Origin: Neofusicoccum parvum | Taxonomy: Eukaryota; Ascomycota; Dothideomycetes; Botryosphaeriales; Botryosphaeriaceae | DNA length: 64,000 nt | Assembly (NCBI GenBank): GCA_020912385.1 | Contig: CP087215.1 | Location: 1,364,001-1,428,000 of the forward strand | Direction of reading: 5' to 3' | Shown: positions 44,178 through 53,100 of the stretch, piece after piece | Numbering within the stretch: the stretch's first letter is position 1 | Layout of the letters: each line of letters starts with the position of its first letter | Translations under genes and position numbers: made by a program | The notes under the pieces: model-generated | What the model was told of the DNA's origin: nothing | What the model saw: only the letters and a program-made list of their open reading frames with translations | Database searches by the model: none

Positions 44178-44709
44178 GTTGGTATTGCACACAGCTTTAG
44201 GGTGCTGCGGATCAGTTGGGGGCCAGTTGGGGTAATAATGGTGTCGCGAATTGGGCGGCTCTGGCAGCGAAAGCATTGGCGAGCATCGTTGTCTCATTGG
44301 CTATACGGTACAGAATAGAGACAGGAGCAGAAAAGGGTTAAAGGGCGGTAGCGGGTGTAATAAATCGGGAACTAAAAATAGGGTGAGTAGAATTAAACAA
44401 AACCTTGCATCTCACATGCAGTCCGCGCACTGAGTCCGTGAGGCCATCCGTGGCTGATGGGCATGTGGCACGAAGGGGAGGGCGAAGCAGGATGACGTGA
44501 ATGAGTTGCCGGGCCGCCGCCGGCGGTGTCGCGGGGAAGGACGTCGACAGCGAACCTGCTTCTGGGAAGCTTGTCGAGATCGGGTCCCTAAACTCACGGT
44601 CGCGGTTCCGTGCAAAAGACACCCAGTTCGTGCCGCCCTCGTTCTTCACGCCGTCTATGAAATGCCAGATCGCGGGCTGAGGCGTGACAAATGCCCTGGC
44701 GATACAACC
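44178..44709. other. Intergenic region upstream of the CHIP-like gene
   Basis: No gene seen. An open frame runs into the CHIP gene from 44497, but the segment before 44710 is Arg/Cys-rich and leader-like. Confidence 0.4.
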
Positions 44710-46103
44710 ATGCCAGAATCTTCCATCCGCGGGCTTCGGAGAGCATACAAACGCTGGAGGTTCCCCGGCAGCGGCGGCGGATCGCACCCCGCCGACCACT
44801 CCGCGCCGCCCCCCTCCTCCCCTTCGCCTTCCGCCGCCGGCTCGACCACGCCCACGCCTTCGCCCTCAGCCTCCTCGTCAGCCACGACGACGACGACGAC
44901 GACGACGGGCGGAGCGGCCGCCGCAGAAGCCAGCAAGATGGCCCACGTCGCAGAGCAGCTCAAGGACCGCGGAAACCAGTACTTCAAGACCGGCGACTAC
45001 GTCAGCGCCGAGTCGCTGTACACCCAGGCCATCCAGCGCAATCCTAGCAACCCGCTGCTCTTCACCAACCGCGCCAATGCGCGCATGAAGCTGCAGGCCT
45101 TCGAGGAGGCCATCGACGACTGCCTGAAGAGCATAAACTTAATGAGGGACAACATGAAGGCGTACACATTCCTGGGTGAGTGCATGCTGCCTGCTCATAG
45201 CGGGGCAGCCGGCTGCGCAGCGGCACTGTCCGGTTCTGCATAATGCACAATAGCGTGTGGCTATGCGGGTTTCAGATAAAAGAAAAAAAAAAGTTCGGCA
45301 CTTTCGGAAGCCAGCCGTTCGGCGGCTGTTTCGTTATCGCCGCTGCGCAGTTCAGGCCCGCAGAGTTGGGTGTCGTAGAGTGGTTTTGGCTAATTGACGC
45401 AATGCTCTCCCCTCTCCACAGCTAAGTCGCAGCTCGCTCTGAACCACCCAAACGAAGCGCTCTCCTCAGCCCTCGTCGCGTACGACCTCTGCATTCATTC
45501 GAAGACAACGACGCGTGACGCGCAGACAATCTCGGCGCTGGTGCTGCAATGCAAGAAGAGCAAGTGGGAGGGCAGGGAGCGGGAGCGGCGGCGGAGAAAG
45601 AGCCCGCTGCTGGCGGAGGTCGAGGATAGGATCGAGGCGTCGGCAAATCAGGAGCAGGTCATGATAAACGAGAAGGCGAGTAGGGGCGAGATGGGTGCCG
45701 TCGAGGCTGTCGAGGAGCGCAATGCCCTTGCCAAGGCTACGCAGCAGAAGATTGATGATCTAAGGTCCATCTTTGCCATCGCGGATCCGGACCAGTTGGA
45801 AAAGCGGGAAGTGCCCGACCACCTCATTGATAACATCTCGTTCGAGATCATGCATGATCGTGAGTTTTGGAACATCTGTGCAAATGTGGGACACCGAGGT
45901 TTGCTAATGAAGGGGCAGCTGTCATTACAAAGAACGGTCATTCTTACGAAAGAGCAACTCTCATTGAGCATCTCAAGCGAAGCCCGATGGACCCGTTGAC
46001 GCGCGAGCCCCTCAAGATAGAAGACTTACGGCCGAACATCGCACTGCGTGAAGCGTGCAGCGACTTCTTCGAGAAGAACTCTGGGTGGGTCTACGACTGG
46101 TGA
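44710..46103 (+). CDS. CHIP/STUB1-like co-chaperone ubiquitin ligase (TPR + U-box)
   Basis: Three exons: 44710-45175, 45422-45859 and 45919-46103 (introns 246 and 59 nt, both phase 1), 362 residues. Residues 20-75 are low complexity with an octa-Thr run. Three TPR repeats follow from about 80 (AEQLKDRGNQYFKTGDYVSA, with NRANARMKLQAFEEAIDDC and the NEALSSALVAYDLC repeat after the first intron). A charged helical hairpin (SKWEGRERERRRRKSPLLAE) leads to a C-terminal U-box: PDHLIDNISFEIMHDPVITK, then GHSYERATLIEHL and DPLTREPL. Joining exons 2 and 3 rebuilds the invariant DPV. Family role: E2-dependent ubiquitylation of Hsp70/Hsp90 clients in the cytosol. The J-domain gene at 25.8 kb belongs to the same chaperone world but is not adjacent. 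ATG 44938 (MAHVAEQ) is an alternative start. Confidence 0.9.
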
Positions 46104-46843
46104 TAGATCACACCTTAAGGCAGGCCTTCATCATTGTATTATCTCTTTTGTACAGCGGAAGCATTCTTTTGGCGTTTTTGGAAGAGCATATCAAAATGGG
46201 TCTTCAGATGGATAGCTCCCTTGGCGGATACCCCTGCATCTTTCCACCCACGACACCTACGGCCTCCCTTTCTGGCATACTTTTTTGTAATAACCCATTG
46301 GTGGGCTATAATTGCTGGCCTGCTGTAAGCAGATGCAGGTTACCGCAAATTCACATCTCATTCATCTCGTGCTACCTGCAAAGCTATACATGGTGTGCGG
46401 TGGGGTGTCAGCTGTCTCATGAAATGTATATAGCAATCACACGTGGTTCAGATAAGTGGTCGTACCGCAAAACTCAAAAAATTTCAGGGTGCGGCTCTAT
46501 GTCATGTTCCCGTCACCATTGCCCAGCGCATGTGAAGCGCATGGTAGGTTTGCGGCCTGATTTCGGCGGCAGCAACGCGCTCGGACCAGGCGCGGACCGA
46601 CGTTAGTCAGCGGCATAAGCGAACACCGCCCGCGCGCAACCCACAACTTCGATTTTCCTCGCAAAGCGACTTGACGACCCCGAAGACGACACACCGACGA
46701 CCGACGCCGGAAATCAGCCAAGGTGCGTAACGACGCCCTGTCTTGCGATGCGATTGAGTAGCTGCGGATTCCCCTCGGCTCAGCCAGAATTGCATCCCTC
46801 GGACGAAATTTTCAGTGCCCCAGGCTAACACTTCACCGAACAG
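46104..46843. other. Intergenic region and leader of eL15
   Basis: No gene seen. 46723-46843 is a 5'-UTR intron (GTGCGT donor, CGAACAG acceptor) ending directly before the eL15 start codon. Confidence 0.55.
46723..46843 (+). other. 5'-UTR intron of the eL15 gene
   Basis: GTGCGT donor at 46723, GGCTAAC branch site at about 46823 and CAG at 46841-46843, so the mature mRNA joins a CA-rich leader directly to ATG 46844. Leader introns are common in fungal ribosomal protein genes. Confidence 0.65.
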
Positions 46844-47707
46844 ATGGGTGCCCTCAAGTACGTCGAGGAACTTCAGAAGAAGAAGCAGTCTGATGTGCTG
46901 CGCTTCCTGCTCCGCGTTCGCTGCTGGGAGGTATGAAAAATTCCTCCGCCGCCTCCTCGCCCGCGAGTCGAGGATGAGCAAAACTTGGTGTTACTCGTTG
47001 AACTTTGCTGAGAGTGCATCAATCTTTAGCTCCGCCAGCTGAACGTCATCCACCGCGCCTCGCGCCCCTCGCGCCCCGACAAGGCCCGCCGCCTCGGATA
47101 CAAGGCCAAGCAGGGCTATGTCATCTACCGCGTCCGCGTCCGCCGCGGTGGCCGCAAGAAGCCCGTCCCTAAGGGTGCCACTTACGGTATGTTTTGACAC
47201 ACCGAGAGCGAGGAGACAATGAAGCGATGGGCTTTGGGAAAATTGGATTTCGAGCAGGATCGCTGACGGATTGGGATTTACAGGCAAGCCCACCAACCAG
47301 GGTGTCAACCAGCTGAAGTACCAGCGCTCCCTCAAGTCCACCGCTGAGGAGCGTGTCGGTCGCCGCTGCGCCAACCTGCGCGTCCTCAACTCCTACTGGA
47401 TCAACCAGGACTCGACCTACAAGTACTTCGAGGTCATCCTTGTCGACCCCCAGCACAAGGCCATCCGCCGCGATGCCCGCATCAACTGGATCGTCAACCC
47501 CGTCCACAAGGTACGCATCAGCTATTGGAGGAATGAACAAGATAGGAAACCTGACATTTTTCGCAGCACCGCGAGTCTCGTGGCCTCACCGCCACCGGCA
47601 AGAAGTCGCGTGGTATCAACAAGGGCCACAAGTTCAACAAGACCACTGCCGGTCGCCGCAAGACCTGGAAGAGGCACAACACCCTGTCCCTCTGGCGCTA
47701 CAGGTAA
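46844..47707 (+). CDS. RPL15: 60S ribosomal protein eL15
   Basis: Four coding exons: 46844-46930, 47030-47186, 47284-47510 and 47567-47707 (introns 99, 97 and 56 nt), giving 203 residues, the family's usual length. It begins [20 protein letters not shown], contains [20 protein letters not shown] and the [17 protein letters not shown] region, then [17 protein letters not shown] and ends [10 protein letters not shown]. All junctions restore the conserved protein without gaps. Role: structural protein of the large ribosomal subunit, binding 25S rRNA in the cytoplasm after nucleolar assembly. The only clear housekeeping translation gene in the window. Confidence 0.97.
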
Positions 47708-48346
47708 ATGCCGCGTCGCTGAGGCAGGAGTTCATGGGGATGGTTGCTGGGCTATTTCAAAAAAGCGTCTTCACTATCATCGGCAGATTTCTCGGGTATG
47801 GACCGGCTGGTTACCGCTGCTTGCGCTCGTCGTCGGCTCGGAGGTTGTCCATCAGGTAGAAATGAATGGACGTTTCCATCACGAGATCGTCTTGACGACG
47901 AGAAAAATTAATGACTTGATACCACTTGAAATTTGTACGATGGTTCAATGGTACTTATTATGTCTAGGGCGCCTCTAAGAACCGAATGAACCCTATGTAT
48001 TCCCGATGATATTCGCAATTCCCTTCCGAGATCCTGGTAGGTCAAGGCTGTGCTTTGACGGCTAGTTCCCGCTTGAGTCCTGAATGCTTCAGATCTGCAG
48101 CATCACGACGTCGGCCGCCGTAGCTCAACCTCCAAGTCGACAAAAGCCATTAAGCCAACAGCCCAAGTCGCACCCACATCTATACAAATTCAGCGCAATC
48201 CTCAAACTATTTACACTCTAACACCATCGCATACTATCATAGGAGCTCATGCCCGCTGCCGAGCGATTCAGGTCTGCGGTTCCTTCAGTCAGCGATGCCT
48301 TGAGTCAATATTGTACATGAGTGCCTACATAGGGGTTGTGCTGGCT
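47708..48346. other. Intergenic region
   Basis: No gene accepted. 47.71-47.98 kb is the 3' flank of eL15. A short ATG frame at 48249 (22 codons) follows a CA-rich stretch but has no recognisable content. A lone TGAATGCTTCA hairpin-arm fragment lies at about 48082. Confidence 0.35.
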
Positions 48347-48496
48347 TCAACGCCAGAATCGGATTTCGAACGAGCAAAAACGGCGCTTGTTCCGGGCGGC
48401 TTCCTGTGCCTTAAATGTCAGGTAGGCTATCACGACTCCGCCAAGGGCGGCTAGGACAGCCACGATGGCGATAATGTTTGCAGTTGAGAGCGCCAT
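48347..48496 (-). CDS. Single-pass membrane microprotein, family copy B (49 aa)
   Basis: A single exon from ATG 48496 to TGA 48347-48349 encodes 49 residues: MALSTANIIA, a hydrophobic helix (IIAIVAVLAALGGVVIAYLTF, residues 8-28), then KAQEAARNKRRF and a tail CSFEIRFWR. The start is chosen at MALS because copy C begins the same way; the frame is open 18 codons further upstream. Helix length, position and basic juxtamembrane stretch match copies A, C and D, and the tail resembles that of copy C (NRRFQVTFSW), but there is no intron here, so it may be an intron-less or shortened member. Expression is not shown by the sequence. Function unknown. Confidence 0.5.
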   Translation of the reverse strand: MALSTANIIAIVAVLAALGGVVIAYLTFKAQEAARNKRRFCSFEIRFWR

Positions 48497-50127
48497 GGAG
48501 GACAGGAGCCGAAGAGGATTGCTTTCTGGCGAGGAATGTCTTGCAAGCAAAGTGTAGGGTGTGCAGGCTGAAATCAGCGAGCGGTGCCTAAAGCTTTAAA
48601 TCGCGACGGCCTCCCTGCCGTGGCGCGGGTCCTTGGTGGTGGTACAGGTTGTGGCTGAGGGGATTCCCAAGGCTGAGGGAGAGTCTTCGGTGGCAGAGCA
48701 AACTCTGCTACGTCATCGCAAACTACTTATTACCTGGAAAAAGTGCCCTCGTCGTCTCAGGATAATCTCCTTATCCCATGTGCGAATGGCAGTCTCGACC
48801 AATGCTCATTTACCGGGCAGCTCTGTCCGCAGCACGCCCTCATTGTGCTTGTGGTCGACTACTGGCCCAGGAATCAAACACTCATGGGAAACATATCAGT
48901 TTAACAATGCTGTGGGAGCTTTCGCTGATCGTAAAGAGGGGAGTGGCGAAGTTCAGCGTCGAAGATGGTGCTTTGCTTCACTTGGCAACAGCATGTGGTT
49001 TAGGGAGTGAGAATCAAAAAGAATTGTTCGAGCACGCTAAGACCTTACTGTCTATTCTTGGTTCGCGGTGAGCCTAAAGAAACGGCTGTGGAAGCACCAA
49101 GATGCTTACTACAGCCCCGAACTCGAGGTATAGCAGGTTTACACAACGCGACCACATCCCGGCGCGGAAGAAGGCTCCTGGAAGACCTGGGCTATCTCTA
49201 AAGAGTCTATTGAAGGTATAAATGATACTGCATAAGGAAAATAAGCTCAGAGTGCTTAGAGATGAAGTTTTTACTGATGTTTCCATGCAAATTACTCACT
49301 GAATCCTGAAATACGATGAGTCGACAAATGCTTCAGGGTAAGGGGTCTCGAGATACATATAGACAAAGCCGTTTAAGAAGAATCACATAAATACCACTCC
49401 CTTATGGGTGGGGGTGCGGGGATTTAATTATATCACCCATCGTGTTAAATCGACGCCAGCTGAACCAGCAGCGCGGTAAGGCTAAGGATCCCGGAAGATG
49501 GAAAACATGGAGTAATGTGGATGGAGAGTAGGGAGGGGATAGGTGGGAAAGAGATGGCCGCAAAACGCCATCTAGGCTTAGAGTAGGTATGCGTGGAGAG
49601 GATCCTAAGAAAGGTCATCATGTCGAGACTTGCGAGCCGTGTCCGGGCGTGGGTGGGTTTCCACCGGAAGAAGCGCCCTCGGTCTGGCTAATCCCATCAT
49701 CATAATAGACTGTGTTCACTCGGGCGCTGAAATCGGTACCTCGATCTAGAGACGACTCGACGAGTTGTTCCTAGTAGTTTCCGAAGATATATTGTCAGGG
49801 ATTACCGTAGAAAAGGTATTGAGAGAGTGTGTGGGTTGGACTTAAGACCGTGGTTTAATAGCTCAATTTCTTCTCTTTGCTCTCGAAGTTGTGCTTTCTG
49901 GCTCATATATAATATAACGGTAGAAACAACTCCAGTGAAGAAAGCATAATCAAGACGTGTTTATCCACCATCTGAATATACTCTAAAGCTCACCATATTC
50001 CACTTTCAGTACGTCAGAGCTCTTAGTGAATGACCGGAAAGGCTTGCAACTGATATAATATGTGTGTAGAAGACTCGGAAAGGTGTAGATGTGTCGGAAA
50101 TCGAGGTTGGTTTGAGATGAAAGCGGC
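48497..50127. other. Gene-poor segment
   Basis: No gene accepted. Near 49.86-49.97 kb the minus strand holds an open stretch without ATG that reads DYAFFTGVVSTVILYMSQKA and then a charged helix; it might be a decayed relative of the membrane microproteins. 49.4-49.45 kb has a G-rich then AT-rich tract. Confidence 0.35.
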
Positions 50128-53100
50128 TTACCCACGCCTAAGACCAAGTCGCAAGTTGAACTCCAAACCGTTATCCTGGCCTTCAAGGTCTGTGATCAAA
50201 ATCAGATACAACATACAATGCAAATATAAATAAATAAATAAATTCATTTTCATCCCGATTTAGCTCCCTTACGGGTCCATGCGGGGTAGGCTATCTATAG
50301 TAGTTTACACGAGGGGGAAAACCTTTCCTAGGTAGAAAACCTCTCCTCTCTTTATATTGGGTGCGTTACCCCTTCTTTTCCCGTTTTTCTGCTTACCAGT
50401 AGTGGCTGCTGTGGCAGTCCTACAATTACCCTAGGTATTGATTCCTAGCTCTCTCATTCCATCCTAGTCTCCTTGGTCCACTGGGTCCTCCTAGTCCTCT
50501 TAGTTTTCCTGGTCCATTTCCTTCGCCAGGCTAAATTGGCCTAGCAGCCCCAGCTTTAGAAACCACTCCGTGGCCGTATAGACTCCTTTCTTTGTTGTCA
50601 GCAGAGTGCGGTAGTCTGTGGTTTGAGCTTTATAAAGCATCTGGGCTCTGCCTGCTTGGAAGTGAGGACAGAACAAGAGGATATGCTTTGGAGTTTGTCT
50701 GTGCCAGCCGTATGGGCATGCAGGGCTTGGATGGTCTGGCACCTTGCGTCTAGAGAGGTAGTCCTCCAGTCCAATATGTTCTGTTCTCAGCAGGGTAAGG
50801 AGTGTACTCTGTGGTTTCAGTAGGCCACTGTGTAGTTGCCTGATCTTTGGGTTCCAGGGTGAACTCTGGGCTACTAGCCTCCCCTCCTGCCTGGTTTGCT
50901 CTGTCCACCTCTTTTTCTACTGCTCCCTTATTGCCATGCGGAGTTAGGTCCTCTGTGGTAGTTTCTGTGCATTAGGTGGGCAGCTACTAAGGAGGGAGTT
51001 CACTCTCCCCTCAAGCAGCTTCCCTCTAGCTGGGCTAGCTGTTCCCTTTGCACTGAATGCTGCTCTGGCTGCTACCTTGATGTCCCTGTATGTTGCCTCA
51101 ATTACTGCCGTTGCTGGTCCTTCCCTGGTCCGGATAGAGTGGGCCAAGGTCAGTTCATCCAGGTGTAGTAGGAGGGGGGGGATCCCAGTCTTATGTTCCA
51201 GTGTTTGCGTAGGGGTAGACTTATAGGCACCTGCTATGGTGCGTAGGCACTGGTTCTGGATCTTCTTAAGGGGTTTGGTTGCTGTCCTTCTCCACCCTGG
51301 GGTACCCTCTGGCGTGTGCCATACACCACACCCATAGGTGAGGACTGGCCTCACTATAGCTGTGTAGATGTGGCGCGCCTTGGTAAAGGAAGCGCCCCAG
51401 ATTGATGCGGTAAGCCTGGTAAGGGACATGCACTGTCTGGTGGCTTTAGCACTGGTTTCCTTGATATGTGGGCCCCACCTCAGCTTGCTGTCAACATGGA
51501 CGCCTAGTATCTTGATCAGTGGCTCTGGGTTTCCCTTAAAGCCAGGAATCTGGATTTTTGCCGCCATGTTGAATCTGCGTGGTTTCCTGCTGAAGTGGAT
51601 GAGGTGGTACTTGTCTGGGGAGAAGGCTGATCCATGGGTGGCTGCCCACTTTTCACAGGTCCTATTTGCTCCTTCAAGCACCCTACAGTTGTGCTCTATA
51701 GACCTGCTAAAGGTCAGGATGTTTGTATCATCCACAAACCCAAGGGGGAAGACATTCCCCCTTCTAAGCTCTGTGAGGAGGTTGGAGGCAAAGAAGAGGT
51801 ATAGGATTGGTGATAATGAGGAGCCTTGTGGGATCCCTGTGGGGGTGGAGATGGCCTGGCTTGTGTGTCCTCTAAAGAGGAGCTGTGTTGACCTTTCACT
51901 TAGAAAGGAGTGGGTGAACCTCTCCACCTAGCCTGGTAGCCTTGCAGCTTTCATGTTGTGGAGGAGTCTCTTATGGGACATATGGTCGTATGCCCTAGAG
52001 ATGTCTAAGCTGAGGACAGAGGCTACTAGGCCTAGATCCTGTTTCCAGACAGCGTGGATTTGTTCTGTGAGAAGACTAAGGGCAGTAACCGCTGATCTAC
52101 TCCTCCTGGCTCCCATCTGATAGTCTGGGAGGAGGTGGTTGGTTTCAGTGGCCTGGGAGATTCTGTCTACCATAATCCGCTCAAGCAGCTTGCCTAGTGT
52201 GTTGAGTAGGGCAATTGGTCTGTATGCCTTTACCTTGGTGTAGTCTTCTCTCTGTGGTTTCTTTAGTACCACAGTGGTAGAGGTTTTGAACTGTCTAGGA
52301 TGGTAGGCTAGTGCTAGGCATCTCTGGAAGAGTCTAGTAATTGGCTTGCCTAGCACTTGTGCACACTGCTTTAGGATTCTGTTGATGATCTTATCTGGCC
52401 TAGGTGCCTTGTCTGGGGGAAGTCGCTTGATGGTGTGGAGTACCTGCTCTTCTGTAATATCCTGTGAGATTTCTACTGGGGCTGGATATGTATACCTGTC
52501 TAGGTCAGAGAGGTTGGCTTCTTTTAGTGGGGGAAAGAACTGGCTTCTAAGGATGTTGGTTTTTGTCTGAATGTCATGGTGTAGTTGTCCTTCTGTGTCC
52601 TGGAGTGGGGGAAACTAGGGTGGAGCTGGTGGCTCTAGTGCCCTTATTCTAGCCCATTTTGAGAGTTTCCAGATGGCGCCTGGGTTTGAGGTGATTTCAG
52701 CTACTGTTTTTCGCTATGCTTTTATCCTGTCCCTCCTGATTTGCCTCTTCTTGTTGTTGGCTGTGGCTTGGTAGGTCACCCAGTCCTCTTCCCTGCCTGT
52801 AGTAGTCCACTTTCTCCTAGCAGCTCTAGCCTATCGGACCAGTTTAGAGCATTCTCTTGTCCACTGCGTGGTGGCCTAAGGTGAGGGTTTTGCTACTGGG
52901 ATGGTTTCCTGGACTGTTGTTTGGATGGCTGCCTAGAGCTGCTTAGTAAATTGGTCTATGTCTCTCTCAGTGTCCAGTGGGAGGTTTTCCAGCCTTGAGA
53001 CTCTGGCTTGGAGGGTCTTGTTAGTTCTCTCCCAGTCCGCCTTTTTCCATTGTGGCCTGGGGGGTTGCGAGGCTGCTGGGGTGGGGGAGATATCAAATGT

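Noticed and set aside
44880..44910. (ACG)n repeat, considered as CRISPR-like or regulatory repeat
   Set aside because: It is a trinucleotide run coding for poly-Thr in the CHIP-like protein. No CRISPR array exists in the window, nor is one expected in a fungus.
51368..51931. 187-codon plus-strand frame
   Set aside because: Antisense to the reverse transcriptase of the LINE.
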